Source: Candidatus Cloacimonadota bacterium
Lineage (GTDB): Bacteria; Cloacimonadota; Cloacimonadia; Cloacimonadales; Cloacimonadaceae
Assembly: GCA_028681035.1 (NCBI GenBank)
Contig: JAQUJJ010000004.1
Coordinates: forward strand, 1-60,940
DNA length: 60,940 nucleotides
Direction of reading: 5' to 3'
This document shows, in pieces, positions 16,743-25,454 of the stretch. The notes under the pieces were generated by a model. The model was not told the origin of the DNA. It ran no database searches and was given only the letters and a program-made list of their open reading frames with translations. Numbering within the stretch: the first letter of the stretch is position 1; every line of letters begins with the position of its first letter. Both the position numbers and the translations under genes were made by a program.

Positions 16743-17945
16743 ATGAGAAGAAAGCTGCTAATTTTTGGGGGAGGACATAATCAAATGTCTTTGATAGAAG
16801 CTGCCAAAGAGCTTGGACTAGTGTCCGTTGTTGTGGATCCAGCAGAAAATCCCCCCGGAAAATGTAAAGCCGATTTCTATTATCAGGTAGAGCCAAACGA
16901 TTTCATGCAAACCAAGCAGATTGCAATTGATCATCAGGTTGCTGCTATTGTTACAGGGCAGATGGAAAAACCACTGAAGCTGATGGCAAGACTGGCAGGA
17001 GAACTTGGCTTAATATTTCATTCAACTGAAGTTATAGAGCGTTCTACTAACAAACACCTTATGAAAGAGGCATTTATAAAAGCAGGGATTCCGTGTGCAA
17101 AAGGAACTCTGATCACTAATGCTAAGGTGCTCTCTCCAGAGGAGTTTTCTATGTTTAATCCTCCTGTTATTATCAAGCCAACCTCGTCGTTTTCGAGCCG
17201 TGGAGTATATAGAATTGATGGTTACGATAGTTACCTGCATTATGTGGATGATACGTTAAGTTTCTGCCCCAATCATGATTATCTGATTGAAGATTTTATT
17301 GAGGGAGATGAGTTTAGCGTGGAAACAATTAGCTTTAAAGGTGTTACGTCAATTGTCCAAGTAACAGAGAAGCTTATAACCCCTTATCCAAGAACAGTGG
17401 AATTGGGTCATTTGCAGCCAGCAGATATTGATAACGAACTGTTCACAAGTTTGTCTGATATTGTAATCCGGGCTGTTAAAGCACTGGGAATTGACAATTC
17501 TGCAGCACATACAGAACTGAAACTAACTAACGATAGTTTTGTTATTATAGAAATCGGACCGCGTTTGGGTGGAGATTTTATCTCTTCTTATTTAACGGCA
17601 GCTTCCACAGGAATCAGCATGGATAAGGCTGCAATACAAGTTGCTCTTGGGGAAACACCTCAGCTAAATCGTCGCCATAGCAGAGGCTCAACTATACTAT
17701 ATCTGTTATTAGCCGAGAACAAGACCATAAGAGAAATAAACTTGGACACAGATAAGCTTAATAGCATAGAAGGACTAATTACTTGGCAGCTAAATTGCAA
17801 GTGTGGCGACGTAGTTCCTTATATCTCTGATAGTTCCAAACGTATGGGTTGGGTTTTGACATCAGGCGAAGATAAATCCTCCGCCTACGATTCCGCTCTT
17901 TTAGCAAAGCGGTACATAGAACAGAGCATACAGTATTTTGCTTAA
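16743..17945 (+). CDS. ATP-grasp ligase of unknown substrate
   Basis: 400 aa. The N-terminal pre-ATP-grasp domain is LLIFGGGHNQMSLIEAA, followed by the ATP-grasp core with NKHLMKEAFIKAGIP, the PVIIKPTSSFSSRGVY nucleotide loop, the EDFIEGDEFSVE hinge and the metal site FVIIEIGPRLGGDF. The family joins a carboxylate to an amine or thiol using ATP. Located between a sugar aminotransferase and a GNAT, it may attach an amino acid or similar group to the amino sugar; this is inference from context only. No obvious domain names a substrate. Confidence 0.75.
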   Translation: MRRKLLIFGGGHNQMSLIEAAKELGLVSVVVDPAENPPGKCKADFYYQVEPNDFMQTKQIAIDHQVAAIVTGQMEKPLKLMARLAGELGLIFHSTEVIERSTNKHLMKEAFIKAGIPCAKGTLITNAKVLSPEEFSMFNPPVIIKPTSSFSSRGVYRIDGYDSYLHYVDDTLSFCPNHDYLIEDFIEGDEFSVETISFKGVTSIVQVTEKLITPYPRTVELGHLQPADIDNELFTSLSDIVIRAVKALGIDNSAAHTELKLTNDSFVIIEIGPRLGGDFISSYLTAASTGISMDKAAIQVALGETPQLNRRHSRGSTILYLLLAENKTIREINLDTDKLNSIEGLITWQLNCKCGDVVPYISDSSKRMGWVLTSGEDKSSAYDSALLAKRYIEQSIQYFA

Positions 17946-17961
17946 TATGTTAGGAGTATCT

Positions 17962-18492
17962 ATGCTATATGGCAAGAAAGTAATACTTAGAGCACTTAAA
18001 GGTGAGGATCTATCTCAATTGGTTAAATTGCACAACGATGCCAGCATAAAATCCCTTGCCGCCATGCACCAGTTTCCTGTGAGTCCGGAATTAGAAGCAG
18101 CCTGGCTGGAATCTATCCTGATGGACAAGAGCAACACAAGAGCCTATTTTGGCATAGAGAGCGTTTCGGATGGTCTATTGGCAGGAATCTGTTTTCTGCA
18201 AAGTATCAATTGGGTGGATAGGATTGCTTGGTTTGGGATAGCAATTTTAGCCCAGAATCAAGGTAAAGGCTTTGGCAGAGAAGCACTTGACCTAATTGTA
18301 CAATATGGTTTTGAAACTCTGAATTTGCAAAAGATTAGCCTCTATGTGCTTGCGATTAATGATGCAGCTATAAAGCTATATACTCAAAAAGGCTTTGTAA
18401 CAGAGGGTACCTTACGCAATCATTGCAACTATCAGGGAAAGCTTTGTGATCTGCAGATAATGTCCTTGTTTAGGGAAACGCCCCAATCATGA
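17962..18492 (+). CDS. GNAT N-acetyltransferase (RimJ/RimL type)
   Basis: 176 aa. AILAQNQGKGFGREALDLIV is the acetyl-CoA pyrophosphate loop (Q-x-x-G-x-G/A) and LYVLAINDAAIKLYTQKGF the C-terminal GNAT block. RimJ/RimL-type members also include amino-sugar acetyltransferases such as WecD-like or PseH-like enzymes, so acetylation of the sugar made by the upstream aminotransferase is plausible. ATG 17962 was chosen because TAGGAG at 17951-17956 lies five bases upstream; the TTG at 17938 is unlikely. It overlaps the next gene by four bases (ATGA). Confidence 0.82.
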   Translation: MLYGKKVILRALKGEDLSQLVKLHNDASIKSLAAMHQFPVSPELEAAWLESILMDKSNTRAYFGIESVSDGLLAGICFLQSINWVDRIAWFGIAILAQNQGKGFGREALDLIVQYGFETLNLQKISLYVLAINDAAIKLYTQKGFVTEGTLRNHCNYQGKLCDLQIMSLFRETPQS

Positions 18493-19568
18493 AGCTGTTT
18501 ATCCCCCGCATCCCTTGGTTAGATAACTTCAATGTATATCTTCAAAGAGCTTTTTCCCAATTGGGTGTGGAGGTTGTTACCAACAGCAACCGCTACAAGC
18601 TGAATAAACTAATTGGTGCTACCCCCCTGCGTAAATACACACCCGTGCAAAACTGGGAACGCAGCAAGTGCCTGCATAAATACAATGCAGAGCTATTAAA
18701 GCAGTGTTGTGCTGCCGAGCCAGATGTCTTTTTTGTGTTTAACGAGAGTTTACTATTCCCCACCACAATCCAAGCCATCAAAGAGCAATGCAAGTGTTTG
18801 ATGGTTTGTTGCATAGGCGATGATCCTTGGGATTCTGTGCGATGGGTTGCCGATTTTCCTCATAGCCTCAAGTATTTTGATCTCATCTTCTGTGGAGATC
18901 CGGTTTGGGAGACGAATATTAGAAAAGTAGTGCCTCATAACAACATTCATTGGCACTATGGCGGTTACGATCCGGAAGTGTTTCATCCTGTTCCCGATGA
19001 GCAAATCAGTGAAACTGATATCGCCAAGCTTGGTTGCCAGATTTCTTTCACCGGTTCTGCTTACGGATCAAAAGCAGAGGGGGCTTACAGGGCAGACATC
19101 CTTTCTTACATAGCAAATTACGATTTGAAGATTTGGGGAGGGGATAACTGGCAATACAGATTTAAGTATTTACCCGAGCTGCAAAAGTGTTACCAGGGCT
19201 CTCGTTTGGCTTACACAGATTTAGTTAAGCTTTACAAACTATCCAAAATAAACCTGAATCTGCCTGCACCACAGGTTACTTTAACCTTTCAACCCCGTGT
19301 ATTCGAGATTGCTGCCTGCCAAGGATTCCAGATTATCGATAACCGAGCTAAGCTAAGGGATTTGTTTGCGGATGAAGATATAGTAACTTTTGATACTGCC
19401 GCAGAGCTGAAAGATAAGGTGGCATATTACCTTAGCCACGATGCTGAAAGAAAGCAAATGGCTCTTAGACTGCACGAAAAGGTGTGGGGCAATTACACGT
19501 GGGCACATTGGGCTGCCGATATCCTCAGCAAAATCAACCAATCTATACAGAAGTGCAGTGCCAGATGA
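18489..19568 (+). CDS. CgeB-like glycosyltransferase (GT-B fold)
   Basis: 359 aa. The C-terminal half matches the Glyco_trans_1_2/CgeB pattern: ISFTGSAYGSKAEGAYR, KINLNLPAP, PRVFEIAACQGFQI and a C-terminal LHEKVWGNYTWAHWA. The N-terminal half is DUF3880-like (CIGDDPWDS, YDPEVFHPV). No membrane segment, so cytoplasmic. It is linked to both neighbours by ATGA overlaps, so it belongs to the same glycan operon. Sugar specificity is not readable. Confidence 0.82.
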   Translation: MKLFIPRIPWLDNFNVYLQRAFSQLGVEVVTNSNRYKLNKLIGATPLRKYTPVQNWERSKCLHKYNAELLKQCCAAEPDVFFVFNESLLFPTTIQAIKEQCKCLMVCCIGDDPWDSVRWVADFPHSLKYFDLIFCGDPVWETNIRKVVPHNNIHWHYGGYDPEVFHPVPDEQISETDIAKLGCQISFTGSAYGSKAEGAYRADILSYIANYDLKIWGGDNWQYRFKYLPELQKCYQGSRLAYTDLVKLYKLSKINLNLPAPQVTLTFQPRVFEIAACQGFQIIDNRAKLRDLFADEDIVTFDTAAELKDKVAYYLSHDAERKQMALRLHEKVWGNYTWAHWAADILSKINQSIQKCSAR

Positions 19569-20479
19569 AGACAAAGCTTAAACTGAATTACACGGATTTC
19601 TGGCTGGGCTTTAACAAAACCAACAACTACTTTCACAATATCCTAAAGCAGCATTATGACATTGAAATATGTGACAAACCAGATTTCTTGATCTATTCTG
19701 TGTTTGGCAAGGATCACCTGAACTATAATTGCGTAAGGATACTGTATTCAGCCGAAAACAAGGGGGTGGATTTCACCACTTGCGATTACGCTTTTACTTC
19801 GGACTATAATCCCGATCCCAAACACTACCGCTTGCCCTTTTATGTGTATTGTTACCCGCCGGAGCGGTTTGTAAAGCCGGATTTGGATTATGCTGCTTTG
19901 GTAGAGCGCAAGTTTTGCAGCTTTATTGTGTCTAATCCTGGAGGCAAGGTTCGCAATCGGTTTCACAAGATGCTATCAAAATATAAAACCATAGCTTCTG
20001 GTGGCAAATACCGCAATAACATAGGCTATAGAGTGCCAGATAAGGAAGCCTTTATTAGGAATTTCAAGTTCAATCTGGCTTTCGAAAATCGATCATACCC
20101 GGGTTATACCACCGAAAAGATCATGGAACCATTCTTGGCAAACACCGTTCCAATATACTGGGGAAATCCACTGATAAAACTGGATTTCAATCCCCAAGCT
20201 TTTTTAGATTACCATGCCTTTAAATCCGAAAATGAATTTATAAACCACATCATTGAGGTTGATAATAACCCTGAATTGTACCTGCAATATCTAAAAGCTC
20301 CTTGGTGTAAAAACTCCCATCTACCAGATCAATTTATGCCACAGGCAATTGCAGCAAGGTTCGATTACATCTTCAACACACCTATAAGCCCTGTGGCAAA
20401 CAAACCCCAAAGTCTTAGTTTCATTGTTTCCAAGACTATATACCGATTAAACAAAATGCGCCGCAGAGGATATCTGTAA
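19565..20479 (+). CDS. GT10 alpha-1,3/4-fucosyltransferase
   Basis: 304 aa. The GT10 donor-binding block is clear at about residues 175-203: FKFNLAFENRS, then PGYTTEKIMEPFLANTVPIY and WGNP. GT10 enzymes move L-fucose from GDP-fucose to GlcNAc, as in Lewis-type antigens of Helicobacter and Bacteroides. GDP-fucose would come from gmd (13842) and the convergent fcl (20486-21520). ATG 19565 was chosen because it overlaps the previous stop (ATGA); the frame extends 27 codons upstream into that gene. It ends the plus-strand glycan operon, six bases before the fcl stop. Confidence 0.9.
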   Translation: MKTKLKLNYTDFWLGFNKTNNYFHNILKQHYDIEICDKPDFLIYSVFGKDHLNYNCVRILYSAENKGVDFTTCDYAFTSDYNPDPKHYRLPFYVYCYPPERFVKPDLDYAALVERKFCSFIVSNPGGKVRNRFHKMLSKYKTIASGGKYRNNIGYRVPDKEAFIRNFKFNLAFENRSYPGYTTEKIMEPFLANTVPIYWGNPLIKLDFNPQAFLDYHAFKSENEFINHIIEVDNNPELYLQYLKAPWCKNSHLPDQFMPQAIAARFDYIFNTPISPVANKPQSLSFIVSKTIYRLNKMRRRGYL

Positions 20480-20485
20480 TAGTTG

Positions 20486-21520
20486 CTACCTGTTTAAATA
20501 GTCCTTATAAGTGGCCACTATTCCTTCACGCAGCTTGGTTGGCGCAGAAAACCCCAAGCTGGTAAGCAAGCTAACATCCAATTGTTTTTTGGGAATGCCA
20601 TCCGGCTTACTGATATCCCACTGTATCTCTCCACTAAAACCCACAATTTCTTTTATCATGTCTGCCATATCTTTGATACTTGCATCCCTGCCGGTACCGA
20701 TGTTTACAGGCAGAGAAGCTGAATAGTTATCCATTAAAAACAGCACGGCTTCTGCCAGATCATCCACAAACATAAATTCTCTGAATGGTGTTCCACTACC
20801 CCATAAAGTTAAAACCACTCTTCCATCTATCCTGCAAATCCCAAAAGAGGCAAGGATTTGCTCCAATTTTTCCTGGGAATCGAAATTATACTCTTCTCCC
20901 AAATCTCTTGCCAAAGCATCCATATCTTCTTTCAGCCAACAATTTGCCAAGTGCATTTTGCGAATCAGTGCAGGTAGAACATGGGAGTTATCTGGATGAT
21001 AATGATCGTTTGGACCGTAGAGATTTGTTGGCAGGCAGGTAATAAAATCGCAACCATATTGCGCACGGTAAAATTGCCCCATCTTAAGTCCAGCAATTTT
21101 GGCAAGAGCATAAGCTTCATTAGTTAGCTCCAATTCCCCAGTAAGCAGATACTCCTCTTTAATTGGCTGTGAACTTGCTCTGGGGTAGATGCTGGAAGAG
21201 CCTAAAAATAGCAGTTTCCGGGTGCGGTTTTCATAAGCAGCATGAATTACATTAGAGGCTATCATCAGGTTCTCGTATATGTATTGCGCGGGAAAGCTGC
21301 TATTAGCTAAAATACCACCAACCAAACCCGCTGCATGAAAAACATAGGTAGGCTGGAACTCTGCAAAGAAATCCTGTACTTGCGTTTGAGAGATTAAATC
21401 TAACTCTTTATGGGTTTTAAGGATTAAATTGTTATAGCCATGCCTGTGCAAACAGCGTACTATTGCCGAACCGACCAAACCATTATGCCCGCTTACATAT
21501 ATTCTGGCACCACAATCCAT
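20486..21520 (-). CDS. fcl: GDP-L-fucose synthase
   Basis: 344 aa epimerase-reductase converting GDP-4-keto-6-deoxymannose to GDP-L-fucose with NADPH. Seen: IYVSGHNGLVGSAIVR, the FLGSSSIYP serine, YALAKIAGLK with the Tyr-x3-Lys pair, and LPTNLYGPND plus the C-terminal FREFMFVDDLA. An insert of about 20 residues between LANCWLKEDM and VVLTLWG follows the usual position. Start 21520 was chosen because AAAGGAG lies six bases upstream on the minus strand; the frame could begin 18 codons earlier. It faces the GT10 gene tail to tail. Confidence 0.9.
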   Translation of the reverse strand: MDCGARIYVSGHNGLVGSAIVRCLHRHGYNNLILKTHKELDLISQTQVQDFFAEFQPTYVFHAAGLVGGILANSSFPAQYIYENLMIASNVIHAAYENRTRKLLFLGSSSIYPRASSQPIKEEYLLTGELELTNEAYALAKIAGLKMGQFYRAQYGCDFITCLPTNLYGPNDHYHPDNSHVLPALIRKMHLANCWLKEDMDALARDLGEEYNFDSQEKLEQILASFGICRIDGRVVLTLWGSGTPFREFMFVDDLAEAVLFLMDNYSASLPVNIGTGRDASIKDMADMIKEIVGFSGEIQWDISKPDGIPKKQLDVSLLTSLGFSAPTKLREGIVATYKDYLNR

Positions 21521-21872
21521 CTGTAGCTCCTTTAAGGGTATATTCTGTTCAGTTTTTTTGCGTAAGGGATTCACACTTACGATTAACTAAAAATCATTGT
21601 TAGCCATAAATAACAGCTTAGCTTAACTGGCAATAGAATATTTCTAAAAAAGTAGAGTTGCCAAAGATAAAATGTGAAACAGGGTTTGAACCGAGTCTTG
21701 CTTTGCAGATAGTAACTTTCCAATCCATTTGATACTCTCAGTTTATGTATTTCTTACAGTATCTTTGTCTGCGCCTGCTTGTCAAGGGAAATCCTGATAA
21801 GGACATTTCTCTTGACATGAATCCTTATATTTGCAAACAAGGTGTATGTTTAATAACGAAGGAAAATGAACT
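21521..21872. other. Divergent promoter region between fcl and the WaaE-like gene
   Basis: 352 bases with no gene. TTGACA at 21812-21817 could be a -35 box for the rightward genes, but no good -10 lies 16-18 bases on. Nothing else recognised. Confidence 0.4.
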
Positions 21873-22637
21873 ATGCCTCAAGCCAAGAACTCCCCCATTT
21901 CCATAGTGATGATAGTAAAAAACGAGAGCGATAAGATAGAAAAGTGCTTACAAGCCGTATCTTGGGCAGATGAGATTGTCGTGTTGGATACTGGTTCTAC
22001 GGATGACACTGCCAATAAATGCCAAGCTATGGGTGCTAAGGTTTTTTATCTTGATAAATGGGAGGGTTTTGGCAGGGCAAGGCAGAAGGTTGTTTCATTA
22101 GCCTCTAATGACTGGGTTTTCTCGCTGGATGCGGATGAGATTGTATCTCCTGAATTGAAGGAATCGATAATGCGCTTGCAACAGGATGGCTTTGGCGATT
22201 GTGCGTATCGGGTGAAAGTGCAATCTTACTATCTGGGTAAGAAGATTAGCTATTGCGGGTGGCAAAACGAATGGCATACGCGTGTATTTAATCGGCAAGA
22301 TGGTAATTTCAATACCGAAGCAGTGCACGAATCTATTGTGTGCAACAAACCGACCTGCAGGTTAGCAGGAACTCTGCATCATTACACTTACCCCACCACA
22401 GCCATTCATAAGGCTAAGATGAAGCTCTATGGAGAGTTAGGGGCAAAGAAGCTACTAAGCAAAGGGAAAACATCCTGCCCCGTTAAAGCCATTATGCGTG
22501 GGTTCTTCACTTTTTTTAAGATGTACGTCCTGAAAGCTGGCTTTTTGGACGGCAGGCACGGCTTTAATTTATGCAAAACAACCGCTTGGGGAACCTGGTA
22601 TAAGTATTACTCATTATGGAAACTAAAAGAATCCTAA
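21873..22637 (+). CDS. LPS-core-type GT2 glycosyltransferase (WaaE/KdtX-like)
   Basis: 254 aa. ISIVMIVKNESDKIEKCL, EIVVLDTGSTDDT and FSLDADEIVS are the hallmark N-terminal motifs of the WaaE/KdtX beta-1,4-glucosyltransferase group, which adds glucose to heptose I of the LPS inner core; NEWHTRVFNR and VHESI follow in order. AAGGA lies nine bases before ATG 21873. The gene overlaps the next (waaF-like) by 22 bases, supporting a core-LPS function. Confidence 0.85.
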   Translation: MPQAKNSPISIVMIVKNESDKIEKCLQAVSWADEIVVLDTGSTDDTANKCQAMGAKVFYLDKWEGFGRARQKVVSLASNDWVFSLDADEIVSPELKESIMRLQQDGFGDCAYRVKVQSYYLGKKISYCGWQNEWHTRVFNRQDGNFNTEAVHESIVCNKPTCRLAGTLHHYTYPTTAIHKAKMKLYGELGAKKLLSKGKTSCPVKAIMRGFFTFFKMYVLKAGFLDGRHGFNLCKTTAWGTWYKYYSLWKLKES

Positions 22638-23653
22638 TTGTCCAAACCGCCTTCATTGGCGATGTTATTCTCATTACGCCCATTATTAGGGCGGTGCGCC
22701 AGCTTTATCCGCTTGCCGTGCTGGATGTTATGGTAGTGCCTGCGGCTGCCAAACTACTGGAGAATAACCCTCATGTCAATAGCATAATTCCCTATGCCAA
22801 ACGCAGGAACTCTTACTTAAGCATGCTAAATATGCTAAAGATACTTGCGAGCAATCGCTACGATATGGCAATATCTCCGCACAGTTCTGCACGCACGCAC
22901 CTGTTATTATGGCTCAGCAGGATTCCCCGGCGTATTGGTTTCGATAGAGGAATGCTGCCTTGGCTGTTAACCGACAAGGTTAAGCATCCCACAGACAGGC
23001 ACAAGATAAACAAGAACCTTCTGCTGCTTAAGTTTATTAGTCCCCAAGATTTTCCTATGCAGACGGAGCTTTTCCCCGGCAAGGCTGATTTGCAGACCGC
23101 AGATAAGCATGTAGGTGAGTTAAGTAAATTCAAACTAATAGCTATTGCCCCCGGTTCTATCTGGGCTACTAAGTGCTGGTTGTTAGAATCTTTCACAGAG
23201 CTTGCGATAAAGCTGATAAAAAGTGGCTTTGGCATTGTGTTAATCGGTTCGGAAGCGGATAAGCAGAAGTGCAATCATATCCAAACTGCTATTAACCAAG
23301 ACAATCCCAACGCCCCAGTTATTAACCTCGCCGGTAGCACTAACTTGCTGGAAAGTGCAGCGGTGATTGCCAAGTGCAGCCTGATGATTTGCAACGATAG
23401 CGGAGCTTTGCACCTTGCCAATGCCATGCAAACAACTGTGTTCGCCATCTTTGGTCCCACCGTGCAAAGCATCGGTTATTATCCCTATCGGGATGGAGAT
23501 AGAGTATTTGAAGTGGATTTAAACTGCCGTCCTTGTGGCAGCCACGGGGCAGATAAATGCCCCCTAAAGCACCATAAGTGTATGAAATTTATCTCTGCTG
23601 ATAGCGTTTACACGGCTGTCCTTGAGTCAGTTAGTCTAAAGGGAAAGCCCTAA
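22616..23653 (+). CDS. waaF: ADP-heptose:LPS heptosyltransferase (GT9)
   Basis: 345 aa. RILIVQTAFIGDVILITPII is the GT9 start, IAPGSIWATKCW the donor-phosphate stretch, and MICNDSGALHLANAMQTTVF followed by AIFGPT the heptose/ADP site, as in WaaF. It transfers L-glycero-D-manno-heptose to the LPS inner core at the cytoplasmic side. The C-terminal Cys/His cluster (CRPCG, KCPLKHHKCM) is common in WaaF. It lies between a core glucosyltransferase and a CDP-glycerol-type transferase, a three- to five-gene unit. Confidence 0.88.
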   Translation: METKRILIVQTAFIGDVILITPIIRAVRQLYPLAVLDVMVVPAAAKLLENNPHVNSIIPYAKRRNSYLSMLNMLKILASNRYDMAISPHSSARTHLLLWLSRIPRRIGFDRGMLPWLLTDKVKHPTDRHKINKNLLLLKFISPQDFPMQTELFPGKADLQTADKHVGELSKFKLIAIAPGSIWATKCWLLESFTELAIKLIKSGFGIVLIGSEADKQKCNHIQTAINQDNPNAPVINLAGSTNLLESAAVIAKCSLMICNDSGALHLANAMQTTVFAIFGPTVQSIGYYPYRDGDRVFEVDLNCRPCGSHGADKCPLKHHKCMKFISADSVYTAVLESVSLKGKP

Positions 23654-23656
23654 GCT

Positions 23657-24718
23657 ATGACTGGTACTTATTACCTTTCTTTCTTGCCCTACAACCTGCT
23701 TTGGAGGGTGGTTAAGCTGTTTCGCCGCAAAAAGCTTAGCCTCTTACACTTGGAAGGAACTTTCGATTATTTCATTTTCCAAAGCATCGCCAAGCACCTA
23801 AAACCTATTGATGTTGTGGTTAACTCGCCTTCTATCATCCCCAAGCTAAAGCCTATGTTGCAACCCGGCACTAAGATTTACCTCTACCCTTTCTGTTTCC
23901 CTGATGCGGTGATAATGTTCCGCAATGCTGCCTGGAAGTATCCGATTAAAAGCATCATAAAAATAGGCTTGGAACACGGTGCATACAACTTCAAGCGTTT
24001 CCCCAAGGCTGCCTACTATAACATGTTCAATCTCTATATGATGACAAGTAATCATGACGTAACCCGACTCAAAGCTCTTGGAGCTAAGCCAGTAAAAGCT
24101 ATCGGCTATCCCAAAAGTGATGCCCTTTTTGATGGTTCTTACCCGCCCGAAACTTTGGATGCATTACGCACTACCCTAAAACTGGATGCAAGCAAGCCAA
24201 GCATACTCTTTTCTTCCACTTGGGATGGCTCTGGCATGAGTGCAGTGCACAAATGGTATAACAAGCTGCAATCCCTCACTGATAGATATAATGTGCTGGT
24301 AACTCTGCATCCACGCATGAGCAATTATTACAAAGATTATCTTGCAGGTTTAGAGGGAATACACTACATAAACGCCATGGATATCTATCCCTATCTGCTT
24401 ATCTCAGATGTGTGTATTGGCGATACAAACAGCCTAATTGCCGAGTTTTGCATCGTTAACCGCCCCATCATCACCTTCAGCATTGAATCTACAAAGCGCA
24501 CAATGAACGACGTTATCGAGCTGATAAAGAGCGTTTCCATCCGCATTGACAGCTTTGAAGAGCTGCCGTCTGCCATAACAGAGGCACTCAGCACCGCAAC
24601 GGACACCGCTCCTGCACGTGCAGAGCTTATCCACACCCTGATAAATCCCTTGGATGGGAAAGCAGGTTACCGAGCCGCACAAGAAATCATAACTTTAATA
24701 CCGGAGTTAAAACCATGA
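23657..24718 (+). CDS. CDP-glycerol glycerophosphotransferase-family protein (first of two)
   Basis: 353 aa. LEHGAYNFKRFP stands where the family has its catalytic GHG-type His, FSSTWDG and TLHPRM form the GT-B C-terminal site, and CIGDTNSLIAEFCIVNRPII fits the S-D-x-S-S-x-x-x-E block. This family (Glyphos_transf, TagB/TagF-like) transfers polyol phosphates from CDP donors. Located after waaF, it may phospho-decorate the LPS core; substrate unknown. Its stop overlaps the tatD-like start (ATGA). Confidence 0.72.
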   Translation: MTGTYYLSFLPYNLLWRVVKLFRRKKLSLLHLEGTFDYFIFQSIAKHLKPIDVVVNSPSIIPKLKPMLQPGTKIYLYPFCFPDAVIMFRNAAWKYPIKSIIKIGLEHGAYNFKRFPKAAYYNMFNLYMMTSNHDVTRLKALGAKPVKAIGYPKSDALFDGSYPPETLDALRTTLKLDASKPSILFSSTWDGSGMSAVHKWYNKLQSLTDRYNVLVTLHPRMSNYYKDYLAGLEGIHYINAMDIYPYLLISDVCIGDTNSLIAEFCIVNRPIITFSIESTKRTMNDVIELIKSVSIRIDSFEELPSAITEALSTATDTAPARAELIHTLINPLDGKAGYRAAQEIITLIPELKP

Positions 24719-25446
24719 GCCTAATCGATGCCCATTGTCATCTTGCCAATTTAGCAGAAATCTTAGATATTGCTCCCTTGCTTGCTGAAGCAGAAGCAAA
24801 GGGAATAAGCCGCTTTATCTCGGCTGTTCTGCGCAAAAGTGAAATCGCTTGGCATTTGCAGCATCCGGACCCACGCATCATTTATAGCGCAGGCATTCAT
24901 CCCAATTTTGACGCCTGTGACCTGAATCTCCATGATATCAAAGAACTGTGTGATAATAAAAGCATCTGGGCTATCGGTGAGATTGGGCTGGATAATGGCA
25001 ACCCTGAAATCGCCGTTCAGAGAAAAGAACTGGTTCAACAGCTTGATTTAGCTGCTGATTACCGTTTACCCGTGGTTTTGCACATTGTGGGGCATCACGA
25101 AGAAGCCTATAAAACCCTAAAACAATACCCTCTGCACTATCTGGTGCATGGTTATGCCGGTTCCGCCGAAGGTTTTGTGCAACTAAGACGCCTTGATGCC
25201 GTGTTTACCATCAGTTCACGCATCTTGAAAAACGATAAACTGGATTTACTAACTGCTATCCTGAACCATAAACGCTTTTTGTTTGAGACTGATATTACTC
25301 AGTATTATGTTCAGAAGGATGAGCAAAACCCTCTGCTCAGGCTGCTGGATGTGGTTCAGAAATGCTCTGAGTTAAGCGGCATCAGTGTGGAGAAACTTGT
25401 CGCCATGCAAAGCGTGAATGCCCGTAAACTGTTCCCTAACAGCTAA
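24715..25446 (+). CDS. TatD-family metal-dependent hydrolase (DNase-like)
   Basis: 243 aa. The TatD ligands appear in order: DAHCHL (His7, His9), GEIGLDN (Glu), VVLHIVGH, HGYAGS and FETDITQYY. TatD proteins are Mg-dependent 3'-5' nucleases in DNA repair or fragmentation. It overlaps the glycan gene before it by four bases but is functionally unrelated as far as known; the operon seems to run on into tcdA, eight bases later. Confidence 0.85.
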   Translation: MSLIDAHCHLANLAEILDIAPLLAEAEAKGISRFISAVLRKSEIAWHLQHPDPRIIYSAGIHPNFDACDLNLHDIKELCDNKSIWAIGEIGLDNGNPEIAVQRKELVQQLDLAADYRLPVVLHIVGHHEEAYKTLKQYPLHYLVHGYAGSAEGFVQLRRLDAVFTISSRILKNDKLDLLTAILNHKRFLFETDITQYYVQKDEQNPLLRLLDVVQKCSELSGISVEKLVAMQSVNARKLFPNS

Positions 25447-25454
25447 AACCACTT

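Noticed and set aside
19484..19564. 27-codon N-terminal extension of the fucosyltransferase
   Set aside because: It lies inside the upstream glycosyltransferase gene; the ATG overlapping its stop is the better start and fits the rest of the operon.
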